A stretch of DNA of 64,000 nt from NCBI GenBank assembly GCA_947496695.1, contig CANMEI010000006.1, positions 186,001 through 250,000 on the forward strand. The letters run 5' to 3'. The translations under genes were made by a program, and so were the position numbers. The stretch comes from an uncultured Cellulophaga sp. (GTDB lineage: Bacteria > Bacteroidota > Bacteroidia > Flavobacteriales > Flavobacteriaceae). Below the pieces are notes generated by a model that was not told the DNA's origin, searched no databases, and saw only the letters and a list, made by a program, of their open reading frames with translations. Below are positions 44,139 to 53,074 of the stretch, piece by piece (positions within the stretch are counted from its first letter, which is position 1; every line of letters starts with the position of its first letter).

Positions 44139-45653
44139 CTAATTGAACTTAATGTTTTCGGTATCTCTTAAATACATTTCAGTAGAAAATTTAGGTTGTT
44201 TCATACTGTTTTCGGTTCGAGAAAAATTAGCATTAACGTTAAGCCTTGTTTTTGAAGTACTACTGGTACCTAGCATGTCACTTAACGCAGCACTTAGTAA
44301 TGCTTCGTCAGTATCACCAAAAGCTTTAATATCTGAAGCGTACTGGTATTCTTCTACTAAAATATCAGGATCGAAACCAAACGTATAATCACTTTGACCA
44401 AGACTATTGTAAATTTGAAATACTATAGGTTGCATTCCTATGGTATGACTAGTGTTTAAGTTTGAACCACTTTCGGTATACTTAACAGAATCATCACCAT
44501 CGGGTGCATCAACTATAGTTCTAGAACCTTCATTTTTTCCTACAGTAGTTTCGCCAACAATAGTAACGTCCATGTAAGGGCGTAAGCCATTAATAATCAT
44601 TTCACTTGCAGAAGCAGTTCCACCTCCAGTTAAAACATATAACCTATTTAAACTAGTTAACCTTGTTAAATCTTCTGTACCTTCATAATCTCCATCTTTA
44701 CTATATATATAATTATCATCTAGAAATGGGTATGTAGAGTTTTCATCACTTCTTTTAGAATTGTAATCTAAACTTGCAAAAACATCAGAATAGGCAGTGG
44801 CATTTCCGTATATCATACTTGCTAAGATATCAGAAGTTAAAACAGAACCACCTCCATTATATCTTAAGTCTAAAACTAATTCTGTTATATTTTGTTCATT
44901 AAAATATGTGAATACATCTTCCAATTCACCATTAAAAGTACTAGTAAAACTATTATAAACTAAATACCCAATTTTAGTATTACTAACCTCTAAAACATCA
45001 AAATAATTAATAGGGTTTGAAGTAAATGTTGCTGCAGTTAATTCAATTTCACCCTCAATTGGTACTAATTCTCCATCAACAATATCAGCAAGACCTAAAG
45101 AAAGGCTTTCTTCTGTATATATTTTATTGATGATAGAGTAATTACTATCTGTCATAGTTACACCATCTACTCTTGATATAATATCACCTCTTTCTATTCC
45201 TGCTAAATCGGCTGGAGAACCTTCATCAACATAAGCAACGTAAATAATTACATAATCATCAGTAGAATTTACATAAAGTAAACTAGAAGGAAAACCAATT
45301 CCATAAGAAGTTTCAATACCATTAAAACTATCAGATTGCTCATCTATATCTTCTATATACCATGAAAAATCATCAATTACACCTGGTTGATAAATTAAAT
45401 CATTAAACAAATCTTCAGAAGAACTATAACCATTTAAATAAGTGTAAAAATCATCAGTAGTAGCAAAATAATCATCATTTAATACTGTTTGTTCTTCTTG
45501 CCATAAATACCAATGGTTTAATCCGTTCCAAATAAACTCATTGACTTCGTTATTTAATGTAACCGTAACTTCTTCTTCAACAAGGTCATCATCATTGTTA
45601 CAGCTAACTAAAAAAAGGAATAAAATAAAAGGGTAAAATAAAAGCTTTTTCAT
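44139..45653 (-). CDS. S41-family carboxy-terminal-processing-type peptidase, lipoprotein
   Basis: 504 residues. MKKLLFYPFILFLFLVSC is a lipoprotein signal with the Cys at 18. A helical region, then a PDZ-like domain (about 110-180, VDEGSPADLAGIERGDIISRVDG) and the S41 catalytic domain follow: ELVLDLRYNGGGSV, the nucleophile in LTGGGTASASEMIING (Ser348) and the general-base Lys373 in TTVGKNEG. Such peptidases trim or degrade envelope proteins at their C-termini. The last 30 residues are Ser/Thr/Asn-rich. Its substrate is unknown. It is divergent from the second ECF sigma operon. Confidence 0.9.
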   Translation of the reverse strand: MKKLLFYPFILFLFLVSCNNDDDLVEEEVTVTLNNEVNEFIWNGLNHWYLWQEEQTVLNDDYFATTDDFYTYLNGYSSSEDLFNDLIYQPGVIDDFSWYIEDIDEQSDSFNGIETSYGIGFPSSLLYVNSTDDYVIIYVAYVDEGSPADLAGIERGDIISRVDGVTMTDSNYSIINKIYTEESLSLGLADIVDGELVPIEGEIELTAATFTSNPINYFDVLEVSNTKIGYLVYNSFTSTFNGELEDVFTYFNEQNITELVLDLRYNGGGSVLTSDILASMIYGNATAYSDVFASLDYNSKRSDENSTYPFLDDNYIYSKDGDYEGTEDLTRLTSLNRLYVLTGGGTASASEMIINGLRPYMDVTIVGETTVGKNEGSRTIVDAPDGDDSVKYTESGSNLNTSHTIGMQPIVFQIYNSLGQSDYTFGFDPDILVEEYQYASDIKAFGDTDEALLSAALSDMLGTSSTSKTRLNVNANFSRTENSMKQPKFSTEMYLRDTENIKFN

Positions 45654-45855
45654 AAAGGGGTTCTTTTTTAAACAATTTACATAATATAATTAAATTAACA
45701 GATTTTTAATTTATTTAAAAGTAGTTTGCATTCATGAGTTAAATTGATTTTAGGTACAATTAAAAAAAATAAACTTTGTTTGTAACAAAATTTGAAATGT
45801 ATCGTCTTCCTTTTATAAACCAATTAATACTGGTTTAACAACAACCCAACCGATA

Positions 45856-46365
45856 ATGAAACAAGTAGAATTTTTAAATGTTGTCATGCCTTTTAAAGAC
45901 AAACTCTACAGACTAGCAAAAAGGCTATTAGTCTCTAGTGAAGAAGCTGAAGATGCAACACAAGAAATATTACTGAAATTATGGACTAAGAATAATGCTA
46001 TGAGCAACTATAAAAATGTAGAGGCTTTTGCAATGACAATGACTAAAAATTTTTGTTTAGATAGGTTAAAATCAAAACAAGCAGGAAATTTAAAGTTAGT
46101 CCACAGTAATTATACCGATGATAATACGTCATTACAAAAGCAAGTTGAGGCTAATGATAGTGTAAGTTGGGTGCAAAAAATAATGGAAGAATTGCCAGAA
46201 CAGCAAAAATTAGTATTACAATTAAGAGATGTTGAAGAGTATGATTATGATGAAATAGCCGATATACTTGATATGCAACCTACAGCAATACGTGTAGCAT
46301 TGTCAAGAGCTAGAAAAACAGTTAGAGAAAAATTAATGCAAAAGCATAATTATGGAATTAAATAA
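45856..46365 (+). CDS. ECF-type RNA polymerase sigma factor (second system)
   Basis: 169 residues. Region 2 has LYRLAKRLLVSSEEAEDATQEILLKLW (in parts) and AFAMTMTKNFCLDRLK. Region 4 has LPEQQKLVLQLRDVEEYDYDEIADILD followed by AIRVALSRARKTVREKL. It overlaps the next gene by 14 bases, so sigma and partner are co-translated. The operon continues with three DUF4252 proteins, which are likely both targets and effectors of this sigma, by analogy with self-regulated ECF operons. Confidence 0.92.
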   Translation: MKQVEFLNVVMPFKDKLYRLAKRLLVSSEEAEDATQEILLKLWTKNNAMSNYKNVEAFAMTMTKNFCLDRLKSKQAGNLKLVHSNYTDDNTSLQKQVEANDSVSWVQKIMEELPEQQKLVLQLRDVEEYDYDEIADILDMQPTAIRVALSRARKTVREKLMQKHNYGIK

Positions 46366-46798
46366 TATAGAAATATTACTAGAAAAGTATTTTGAAGCTA
46401 CAACTACGGTTGAAGAAGAAAAAACTTTACAAGCTTATTTTTCAAAAGAAAATGTAGCACCACATTTAGAAAAGTACACACCTTTATTTTCGCATTTTGC
46501 AAATGCTAAAGGTGAAAAGTTTACCAAAGAAATACCATTAAAAAATATAAAGCCAAAGCCAAAGCAAATACAAAAATGGATGAGTGTTGCCGCAGTTGCT
46601 GTATTACTTTTAGGAATTTATTTTGGTAATAATTATGTTGAACAAAAGAAAGCGGAACAAGCACAAGCTGAATATGCATATCAACAAACTAAAAAAGCAT
46701 TGAACTTGTTAGCTGTAAATTTTAATAAAGGCACTGAAAAAGTAGCTTATTTAAAAGAATTTGAACAAACCAAACAAAAAATATATAATAAATATTAA
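46352..46798 (+). CDS. Putative anti-sigma factor, single-pass membrane protein
   Basis: 148 residues. The N-terminal 60 residues (ILLEKYFEATTTVEEEKTLQAYFSKENVAPHLE) have the ExxLxxYF pattern common to Bacteroidota anti-sigma-like proteins. One transmembrane helix (about 75-91, MSVAAVAVLLLGIYFG) follows, then a Gln/Ala/Lys-rich extracytoplasmic helix. There is no HxxxCxxC zinc motif. Overlap with the sigma gene strongly suggests it is the cognate inhibitor. Confidence 0.75.
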   Translation: MELNNIEILLEKYFEATTTVEEEKTLQAYFSKENVAPHLEKYTPLFSHFANAKGEKFTKEIPLKNIKPKPKQIQKWMSVAAVAVLLLGIYFGNNYVEQKKAEQAQAEYAYQQTKKALNLLAVNFNKGTEKVAYLKEFEQTKQKIYNKY

Positions 46799-46810
46799 AA
46801 AACAAAAATC

Positions 46811-47353
46811 ATGAAAAAGTCACTTATAATAATTTTAATGACCATAGTACCCTTAGTAGGGTTCTCACAATCTTTATTTGATAAATATGAAGATTCAGAT
46901 AATGTTACAGCTGTAATAGTAAGTAAAAGCATGTTTAATCTCTTAAGTAAAATAGATGTAGAGGTAGATGATCCTGATGCTAAAGATTTTATGGATATAG
47001 CAAAAAGTGTTAGTAGCTTAAAAGTGTTTACTACAGAAGATAAAGCTACAGGGCAAGATATGGCAGTATCAGTATCTAAATATTTAAAAACAGCGTCTTT
47101 AGAAGAGTTAATGCGTGTAAAAGATAAAGATGCTAATGTAAAGTTCTACATTAAAAGTGGTAGAGATGAAGATCATGTAAGTGAATTACTTATGTTCATT
47201 ACGAGCTTGAAAAATGTAAATGCAGGCGGTAGAAATGTAGAAACAGTATTACTTTCTTTAACAGGAGATATCGATTTAAATAAAATTGGTTCATTAACCA
47301 GCAAAATGAATTTACCCAAAGAGCTAAACGAAGCTGGAAAGAAGGGTCATTAA
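46811..47353 (+). CDS. DUF4252 secreted protein, copy 1
   Basis: 180 residues with a signal peptide (KKSLIIILMTIVPLVGFSQ). The mature part reads SLFDKYEDSDNVTAVIVSKSMF, SLKVFTTEDKATGQDM and ELMRVKDKDANVKFYI, the DUF4252 pattern, ending in INKIGSLTSKMNLPKEL-like helix. It is about half identical by eye to the next gene. DUF4252 proteins are Bacteroidota-specific and uncharacterised. The signal peptide and sigma operon suggest a periplasmic envelope role. Confidence 0.85.
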   Translation: MKKSLIIILMTIVPLVGFSQSLFDKYEDSDNVTAVIVSKSMFNLLSKIDVEVDDPDAKDFMDIAKSVSSLKVFTTEDKATGQDMAVSVSKYLKTASLEELMRVKDKDANVKFYIKSGRDEDHVSELLMFITSLKNVNAGGRNVETVLLSLTGDIDLNKIGSLTSKMNLPKELNEAGKKGH

Positions 47354-47407
47354 TAATCACCAACATCAATCAAAAATTAATTTAATCAATCAAAAAAACG
47401 AACAATC

Positions 47408-47953
47408 ATGAAAAAAATCACATTAATTTTAGCATTTACATTATTACCATTCTTAGGAACTTCTCAATCTTTATTTGATAAATTTGAAGATATGGACAAT
47501 GTATCATCAGTAATAGTAAACAAAGGAATGATAGACTTTGTTAGTTCATTACAAGTAGGCGATATAGATCAAGAAGCTAAAGATTTTTTAGAAATAGCAG
47601 AGGGTTTAAAAAGTTTAAAGGTTTTTATCACAGAAGATAAATTGGCATCAACAGAAATGTATACTAGTGTTAAAAGATATTTAAAATCTTCAAAATTAGA
47701 AGAACTAATGCGAGTAAAAGATGAAGATGTAAATGTGAAATTTTATATTAGAGAAGGTAAAGATAGTAACCATGTAAAAGAATTATTAATGTTTGTATCA
47801 GGAATTAGTTCTTCTAATGTTAATTTTAAAGGTCGAAATATAGAAACTGTTTTACTATCACTTACAGGCGATATCAATTTAGATAAAATAGGAGCATTAA
47901 CAAATAAGATGAACTTACCTAAAGAGTTAAATAAAGCGGGTAATAGTAAATAA
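47408..47953 (+). CDS. DUF4252 secreted protein, copy 2
   Basis: 181 residues with a signal peptide (KKITLILAFTLLPFLGTSQ). It follows copy 1 closely: SLFDKFEDMDNVSSVIVNKGM, SLKVFITEDKLASTEMYTSV, LEELMRVKDEDVNVKFYI and the shared ending TNKMNLPKELNKAG. This is a clear tandem duplication. A hairpin with a T run follows it, so the third copy may be expressed less. Confidence 0.85.
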   Translation: MKKITLILAFTLLPFLGTSQSLFDKFEDMDNVSSVIVNKGMIDFVSSLQVGDIDQEAKDFLEIAEGLKSLKVFITEDKLASTEMYTSVKRYLKSSKLEELMRVKDEDVNVKFYIREGKDSNHVKELLMFVSGISSSNVNFKGRNIETVLLSLTGDINLDKIGALTNKMNLPKELNKAGNSK

Positions 47954-47966
47954 AATATAATTTTTT

Positions 47967-48000
47967 AAGAACAGACTAATCTATAGTTTGTTCTTTTTGT
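47967..48000 (+). terminator. Terminator-like hairpin inside the second ECF operon
   Basis: AAGAACAGACTA pairs with TAGTTTGTTCTT (one wobble pair) around a five-base loop, then TTTTTGT. It lies between DUF4252 copies 2 and 3 and would attenuate read-through. Confidence 0.65.
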
Positions 48001-48012
48001 AAAAATATAAAT

Positions 48013-48549
48013 ATGAAAAAATACATTTTTAGTTTTTTAATTTGTGGAGTTTTATTGTTGACTAGTTGCTCTTCAAAACAAACGTTACAAGAGTATTTTG
48101 TAGCGAATACGGAAAATCCGAATTTTATTTCTTTTGATTTGCCAGCGAGTTTATTAAATATAAATAATGATGAGTTGTCTGCTAAGCAAAAAGATGCGTT
48201 AGCGTCTTTAAAAAAATTGAATATTTTAGCATTTAAAAAGACAGAAGATAATACAGCTGATTTTACAGTAGAGAAAGAGAAAGTGAAAGCGATATTAAAA
48301 GGGGAGGAGTATGAAGAATTAATGAAGATGAATACTCAGTTTGGCAAAGCCACAATAAAATTTTTAGGTGATGATGAAGCTATTGATGAAGTTATTATTT
48401 ATGGTGATTCTAGTGATAAAGGTTTTGTGATAGTTCGTGTTCTTGGAGATAATATGAATCCAGCTCAATTGGTTCAATTTGTAAACACATTAGAAAAATC
48501 AAACATTAATACAAGTCAGTTTAAAAATTTAACAAAGATGTTTCAGTAA
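48013..48549 (+). CDS. DUF4252 lipoprotein, copy 3
   Basis: 178 residues. Unlike copies 1 and 2 it has a lipoprotein signal (KKYIFSFLICGVLLLTSC, Cys19). The body keeps the family outline: LQEYFVANTENPNFISFDLP, LKKLNILAFKKTEDN, EYEELMKMNTQFGKATIKF and a final helix, but it has diverged strongly from the other two. It suggests soluble and membrane-anchored versions working together; the role is unknown. Confidence 0.8.
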   Translation: MKKYIFSFLICGVLLLTSCSSKQTLQEYFVANTENPNFISFDLPASLLNINNDELSAKQKDALASLKKLNILAFKKTEDNTADFTVEKEKVKAILKGEEYEELMKMNTQFGKATIKFLGDDEAIDEVIIYGDSSDKGFVIVRVLGDNMNPAQLVQFVNTLEKSNINTSQFKNLTKMFQ

Positions 48550-48573
48550 AAACAAATAAATTAATAGTAAAAT

Positions 48574-48604
48574 GCCCTTTTCTATTCAAGAATAGGGCTT
48601 TTTT
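48574..48604 (+). terminator. Terminator of the DUF4252 operon
   Basis: GCCC-(bulge)-CTATTC pairs with GAATAGGGC, followed by a run of T, 25 bases after the last DUF4252 stop codon. Confidence 0.7.
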
Positions 48605-48709
48605 GTGTTTAAAAAGTAAATTATTGAAAACTTAAAGCTATAAAATCAAAGCAATTCCCTATTTTTCGGCAACTATTAACTAATTATTAAATAAACACTA
48701 TTAAAAATT

Positions 48710-49585
48710 ATGCAAGAAACAACTGAAGTTATTACAGAGAGTACAAAGGTTATCACAGAAAATGTGGAAGCTGTAAGTGGTACAGCTGAGGTATGGATGA
48801 ATAAAGGTATTGACCTTGTTATGGATTTTGGTCCAAAAATATTAATGGCAGTAATTATATATATTATTGGGTCATGGTTAATTAAAAAAGTAGTAAACGC
48901 ACTTCATAAAGTTTTAGATAAAGGTAGCTATGATGAGTCTTTAAAACGCTTTATCATGAATTTATTATCATGGGCTTTAAAAATATTCTTAATCATTATA
49001 GTAATATCTAAATTAGGTGTTGAAACAACCAGTTTTGCAGCAGTTATTGCCGCAGCAGGTTTAGCTATTGGTTTAGCATTACAAGGCTCTTTATCAAATT
49101 TTGCAGGTGGAGTTTTAATTATGATCTTCAAACCTTATAAAATTGGAGATTTAGTTGAAGCACAAGGGATATTAGGAAGTGTAAAAGAAATTGAAATTTT
49201 TACAACTAAATTAATCACGCCACAAAATAAATTAGCTATTGTACCAAATGGAGCTATGGCTAACGGTAATATCATAAACTATACTGCTGAAGGACAAATG
49301 AGAGTTGATACTACAGTTGGTATTGGTTACGGTGAAGATATGAAAAAAGCAAAAGAAGTGCTTTTAGCTATGTTAGTTGCTAATCCTAAAGTGTTAAAAG
49401 ATCCAGCGCCATCAGTAAATGTAGAAGAATTAGCAGATAGCTCTGTGAATTTAGCAGTACGTCCTTTCTGTAAGCCAGAAGATTATTGGGATGTATACTT
49501 TGCAACTATTGAAGGTTCTAAATTAGCATTAGATGCTGCTAAAATTGAAATCCCTTATCCGCACGAAGTACAAATTAATAAGTAA
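48710..49585 (+). CDS. mscS: Small-conductance mechanosensitive channel
   Basis: 291 residues. Three transmembrane helices (about 44-63, 83-103 and 108-128), the last being the Ala/Gly-rich pore helix AAVIAAAGLAIGLALQGSLSNFAGG, followed by the MscS beta domain (FKPYKIGDLVEAQGILGSVKEI, PNGAMANGNIINY) and alpha/beta vestibule. It releases solutes when membrane tension rises under hypo-osmotic shock. The N-terminal 35 residues are Thr/Glu/Val-rich and not part of the fold. Monocistronic, in a marine-type genome. Confidence 0.93.
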   Translation: MQETTEVITESTKVITENVEAVSGTAEVWMNKGIDLVMDFGPKILMAVIIYIIGSWLIKKVVNALHKVLDKGSYDESLKRFIMNLLSWALKIFLIIIVISKLGVETTSFAAVIAAAGLAIGLALQGSLSNFAGGVLIMIFKPYKIGDLVEAQGILGSVKEIEIFTTKLITPQNKLAIVPNGAMANGNIINYTAEGQMRVDTTVGIGYGEDMKKAKEVLLAMLVANPKVLKDPAPSVNVEELADSSVNLAVRPFCKPEDYWDVYFATIEGSKLALDAAKIEIPYPHEVQINK

Positions 49586-49602
49586 TAAATTATTACGCAT
49601 AA

Positions 49603-49630
49603 AAAAAGACCGCAATTAGCGGTCTTTTTC
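49603..49630. terminator. Bidirectional terminator between mscS and purB
   Basis: AAAAAGACCGC pairs perfectly with GCGGTCTTTTT around AATTA. It resembles the hairpin at 6893-6928 but is a separate site. Confidence 0.9.
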
Positions 49631-49649
49631 ATTTTATAAAACTTTGTAA

Positions 49650-50993
49650 TTAAATACCAGTATAATTACTTGGTGTAATTTGTTTTAATTCAGCCTTAAT
49701 AGCATCATTAACTTCTAATGTATCAATAAAATTAGCAATAGATTGCTGATTTATTTTTTCATTAGTTCTTGTTAAGCCTTTTAAAGCCTCATAAGGGTTA
49801 GGGTAAGCTTCACGTCTTAATATTGTTTGAATAGCTTCAGCAACTACGGCCCAATTGTTTTCTAGGTCTTGTTCAAACTTTTCTCTATTTAATAATAATT
49901 TACCTAAACCTTTTATGGTAGATTGAAAAGCAATTAAAGTGTGTGCAAATGGTACACCAACATTTCTTAAAACCGTACTATCTGTTAAATCACGTTGTAA
50001 TCTTGAAACAGGTAGTTTAGCGGCTAAATGCTCAAAAATTGCATTCGCAATACCTAAATTGCCTTCAGAGTTTTCAAAATCTATTGGATTTACTTTATGT
50101 GGCATTGCAGATGAACCAACTTCACCTGCTTTTATTTTTTGCTTAAAATAATCCATAGAAACATAGGTCCAGAAATCTCTATCTAAATCTAAGATTATAG
50201 TGTTTATTCTTTTTAAAGTATCAAATAAAGCAGCCATGTGGTCGTAATGCTCAATTTGTGTTGTTGGAAATGAATGGTATAAGCCTAATTTTTCTTGAAC
50301 AAATTTTTGCCCGAATGCTTGCCAGTCAATATTAGGGTATGCTACTTTATGTGCATTATAATTACCAGTAGCTCCACCAAATTTAGCGGCACTAGGTATG
50401 TCATTTAATAAATTGAACTGCTCTTTTAAACGAACGGAAAATACTGAAATTTCTTTCCCTAATCGTGTAGGGGAAGCTGGTTGCCCATGTGTTCTAGCTA
50501 GCATAGGTATCGTAGTCCATTCTGATGCTAAGCTTTCAATTTTTGTTAAAATTTCTTGATATTGAGGTACGTAAACATCATTCATCGCATCTTTTATAGA
50601 AAGCGGAATGGCAGTATTATTAATGTCTTGAGAAGTTAATCCAAAATGGATAAATTCTTTAAACGCTTGTAACTGTAAACCATCAAATTTTTCTTTTATA
50701 AAATACTCAACAGCTTTTACATCATGGTTAGTTGTTTTTTCAATTTCTTTAATAGCTAAAGCATCTTTAGCTGAAAATTCATTATAAATCTTTCTTAATG
50801 CTTCAAATTTTGAATGATTAAAATCAGCAAGTTGTGGTAAAGGAATTTCACATAAAGCAATGAAATATTCAATTTCAACAAGCACACGATATTTAATCAA
50901 AGCCTCTTCAGAAAAATAATCGCCTAATTTTTCTACTTTGTTCCTGTAACGACCATCTATTGGTGAAATCGCATTCAAATTTGTTAATGACAT
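49650..50993 (-). CDS. purB: Adenylosuccinate lyase
   Basis: Acts twice in purine synthesis: on SAICAR and on adenylosuccinate, releasing fumarate each time. 447 residues; the fumarase/aspartase signature GSSAMPHKVNPIDFENSEGNLG (in parts) carries the catalytic Ser loop, and TRTHGQPASPTRLGKE and NHDVKAVEYF are typical. The length and sequence are of the E. coli PurB type. A helical-repeat protein gene and a sirtuin gene precede it on the same strand. Confidence 0.96.
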   Translation of the reverse strand: MSLTNLNAISPIDGRYRNKVEKLGDYFSEEALIKYRVLVEIEYFIALCEIPLPQLADFNHSKFEALRKIYNEFSAKDALAIKEIEKTTNHDVKAVEYFIKEKFDGLQLQAFKEFIHFGLTSQDINNTAIPLSIKDAMNDVYVPQYQEILTKIESLASEWTTIPMLARTHGQPASPTRLGKEISVFSVRLKEQFNLLNDIPSAAKFGGATGNYNAHKVAYPNIDWQAFGQKFVQEKLGLYHSFPTTQIEHYDHMAALFDTLKRINTIILDLDRDFWTYVSMDYFKQKIKAGEVGSSAMPHKVNPIDFENSEGNLGIANAIFEHLAAKLPVSRLQRDLTDSTVLRNVGVPFAHTLIAFQSTIKGLGKLLLNREKFEQDLENNWAVVAEAIQTILRREAYPNPYEALKGLTRTNEKINQQSIANFIDTLEVNDAIKAELKQITPSNYTGI

Positions 50994-51090
50994 GTTATAA
51001 GAATTGTTTGATTTTTTAAGCGAGTAAAGATAAGTATTCCGTAGCTGCTAAAAAATCAAAATATTACGTTTTGTTAGAAAGATTAAAAAG

Positions 51091-51651
51091 CTACTTGATT
51101 TTAGCTAAAGTTAACCGAGCTCTTGCTTTATAAGCAGCACTACCATTTGTATAATTTTTTTCTAATATCATTTTTAATTCAGGTAATATCCAATCAAATT
51201 TTTTACCTAGAAAAAGCAAAGAAGTCATGGAATATGCCTGAGCGGCTACTTTATGTTCACCAATAAGCCAATCAAAACAAGCTGTAGTTATACGTTCTAA
51301 ATGTTTATTTGTAAGTGCTGTTTGAGTTGTATTTGTGCTTTTAGAAAAATATGATTTGATAAGGTATTCGCATATTTTAGCCATTGGTCTTATAGAAGGT
51401 TGTAAATGTACTTTTCCGATGTTATTTGTAAAAGTATCTAAATAGGGGAATATATAAGGTAAATGTTCTTTAGCAGTAAATTCTAAAACCCAACATGCTC
51501 TTGATGATATAGGGTCGTCTATAATAAATGCAATTTCAAATAATGGTTCAATTATATCGGCATTTGACAGTACTAAATTGGCCATCTCAACCCTTTTCTC
51601 TCGCGAATGGTTTACATAGTTTAATAATTGATATAATGCTTCTTTCTTCAA
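51091..51651 (-). CDS. Helical (HEAT-like) repeat protein
   Basis: 186 residues, entirely helical, without signal or membrane segments. Helix pairs of about 35 residues (EPLFEIAFIIDDPISSRACWVLEFTAKEHL, then WLIGEHKVAAQAYSMTSLLFLGKKF, read in parts) suggest HEAT/ARM-type repeats, a fold used for protein or DNA binding (compare AlkD-like proteins). The start is TTG at 51651, three bases after the sirtuin stop. It lies between the sirtuin and purB genes. From memory, homologues next to purB are sometimes named after it, without basis. Function unknown. Confidence 0.65.
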   Translation of the reverse strand: MKKEALYQLLNYVNHSREKRVEMANLVLSNADIIEPLFEIAFIIDDPISSRACWVLEFTAKEHLPYIFPYLDTFTNNIGKVHLQPSIRPMAKICEYLIKSYFSKSTNTTQTALTNKHLERITTACFDWLIGEHKVAAQAYSMTSLLFLGKKFDWILPELKMILEKNYTNGSAAYKARARLTLAKIK

Positions 51652-51653
51652 AT

Positions 51654-52349
51654 TTAAGTACTGCTTATGAGTTGTTCAACTAGTTCGGGAACACCGTTTA
51701 CGGCTGTTCTAGCAATAATAGTTAAATTGTTAAAACTATTCTTATTTACACTTGGCTTAGGATCTATAAAATAAATAGGAGTGTTTTCTTTTACAAAGTC
51801 AACCAAACTAGCGGCAGGATACACTTGCATAGATGTGCCAATAATAATAAGTATATCAGCTTTCTCTGTAATTTCTATTGCTTTTTCGAGCATAGGAACT
51901 TCTTCTCCAAACCAAACAATATGTGGACGTAGTTGATGTCCGTTAACACACAAATCACCAATATTTATATTGTTTTTACATTCAATAATAGAGTTTCCAT
52001 TGCTATCTTTTGTGCTTTTAGCTTTTAACAACTCTCCATGTAAATGAATTATATTTTTACTATTTGCTCTTTCATGTAAATCATCAACATTTTGGGTAAT
52101 AATTGTTGTTTTAAAATAAAAATCTAGTTTAGCGAGAGATAAATGTGCATTATTTGGTTTAACATCTAATAATTGTTTTCTTCGTTGGTTGTAAAAGTCT
52201 AAGACTAACTCAGGATTATTAGCAAAACCTTGTGGTGAGGCTACTTCCATAACATCATGACCTTCCCATAACCCGTCGGCATCTCTAAAAGTTTTTATGC
52301 CACTTTCAGCACTAATTCCGGCTCCTGTTAAAACAACTATTTTTTTCAT
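51654..52349 (-). CDS. NAD-dependent protein deacylase, class III sirtuin
   Basis: 231 residues of the Sir2 fold. GAGISAESGIKTFRD binds NAD, TQNVDDLHERA is the core, and the catalytic His104 is in IHLHGE. Tyr53 and Arg56 in FYNQRRKQ are the YxxR pair that recognises acidic acyl groups in Sirt5/CobB-type desuccinylases. The zinc-ribbon insert has only two visible Cys (124 and 134) where four are usual, so a structural zinc may be lost. It probably removes succinyl or acetyl groups from lysines. The helical protein and purB follow on the same strand. Confidence 0.9.
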   Translation of the reverse strand: MKKIVVLTGAGISAESGIKTFRDADGLWEGHDVMEVASPQGFANNPELVLDFYNQRRKQLLDVKPNNAHLSLAKLDFYFKTTIITQNVDDLHERANSKNIIHLHGELLKAKSTKDSNGNSIIECKNNINIGDLCVNGHQLRPHIVWFGEEVPMLEKAIEITEKADILIIIGTSMQVYPAASLVDFVKENTPIYFIDPKPSVNKNSFNNLTIIARTAVNGVPELVEQLISST

Positions 52350-52408
52350 GATTTATATTGATGTCTCTGTAAAAATATACAATTCTTCTTTTTTATTATC
52401 TTCGAATT

Positions 52409-53074
52409 ATGATTGATTTAAAACTTTTAAATTATTTAGAAGAATTTTTAACCGAAGAACGAAAAGAACGTTTTGCAAAAGTGTTGGCAAATAGAACAAA
52501 TCAAATTACGGTGGCGGTTGAAGATGTGTATCAAATGCATAATGCAAGTGCTGTAATTAGGACTTGTGATGTTTTTGGAGTGCAAGAAGCACATATTATT
52601 GAATTAAGAAATAGCAATGAGCTAGATGATGAAATAGCGATGGGTTCACAAAAGTGGGTGAATGTACATAAATATAATAGTACAACTACTTGTATTGATA
52701 CACTTAAAAATAAAGGATACAAAATTATAGCCACCACGCCACATAATGATTCTTGTTTGTTAGATGATTTTGAGTTTGATGGAAAAACAGCCTTATTTTT
52801 TGGTACCGAAAAAACGGGTTTAAGTGATGAGGTTTTAGAAAAGGCAGATGGTTATTTAAAAATACCAATGGTAGGTTTTACAGAAAGTTTGAATATATCT
52901 GTTTCTACAGCAATACTTTTACAAAGTTTGACCACAAAACTGAAAAAAGAAACTTTAAATTGGGAACTGTCTACAGATGAAAAATTAGCGACAAGGCTAC
53001 AATGGGTAAAAAATTCAATAAAAAGTGGAGAAGAAATTGTAGCGCGTTATTATGAAGATGAGAAGATTATTTAA
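52409..53074 (+). CDS. trmH: tRNA (guanosine-18-2'-O)-methyltransferase
   Basis: 221 residues of the SPOUT knot fold. Motif 1 is HNASAVIRTCDVFGV with the catalytic Arg, motif 2 is FFGTEKTGLS, and motif 3 is IPMVGFTESLNISVSTA. The N-terminal helical extension (LEEFLTEERKERFAKVLANR) is typical for TrmH rather than RlmB. It methylates G18 in the D-loop of tRNAs. Its end overlaps the converging phosphoesterase gene by four bases. Confidence 0.92.
   Translation: MIDLKLLNYLEEFLTEERKERFAKVLANRTNQITVAVEDVYQMHNASAVIRTCDVFGVQEAHIIELRNSNELDDEIAMGSQKWVNVHKYNSTTTCIDTLKNKGYKIIATTPHNDSCLLDDFEFDGKTALFFGTEKTGLSDEVLEKADGYLKIPMVGFTESLNISVSTAILLQSLTTKLKKETLNWELSTDEKLATRLQWVKNSIKSGEEIVARYYEDEKII

Noticed and set aside
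6893..49630. The similar hairpins at 6893-6928 and 49603-49630 as a dispersed repeat family
   Set aside because: They share only the GACCGC stem core and differ in length and loop; each sits exactly where a terminator is expected, so chance similarity is more likely.
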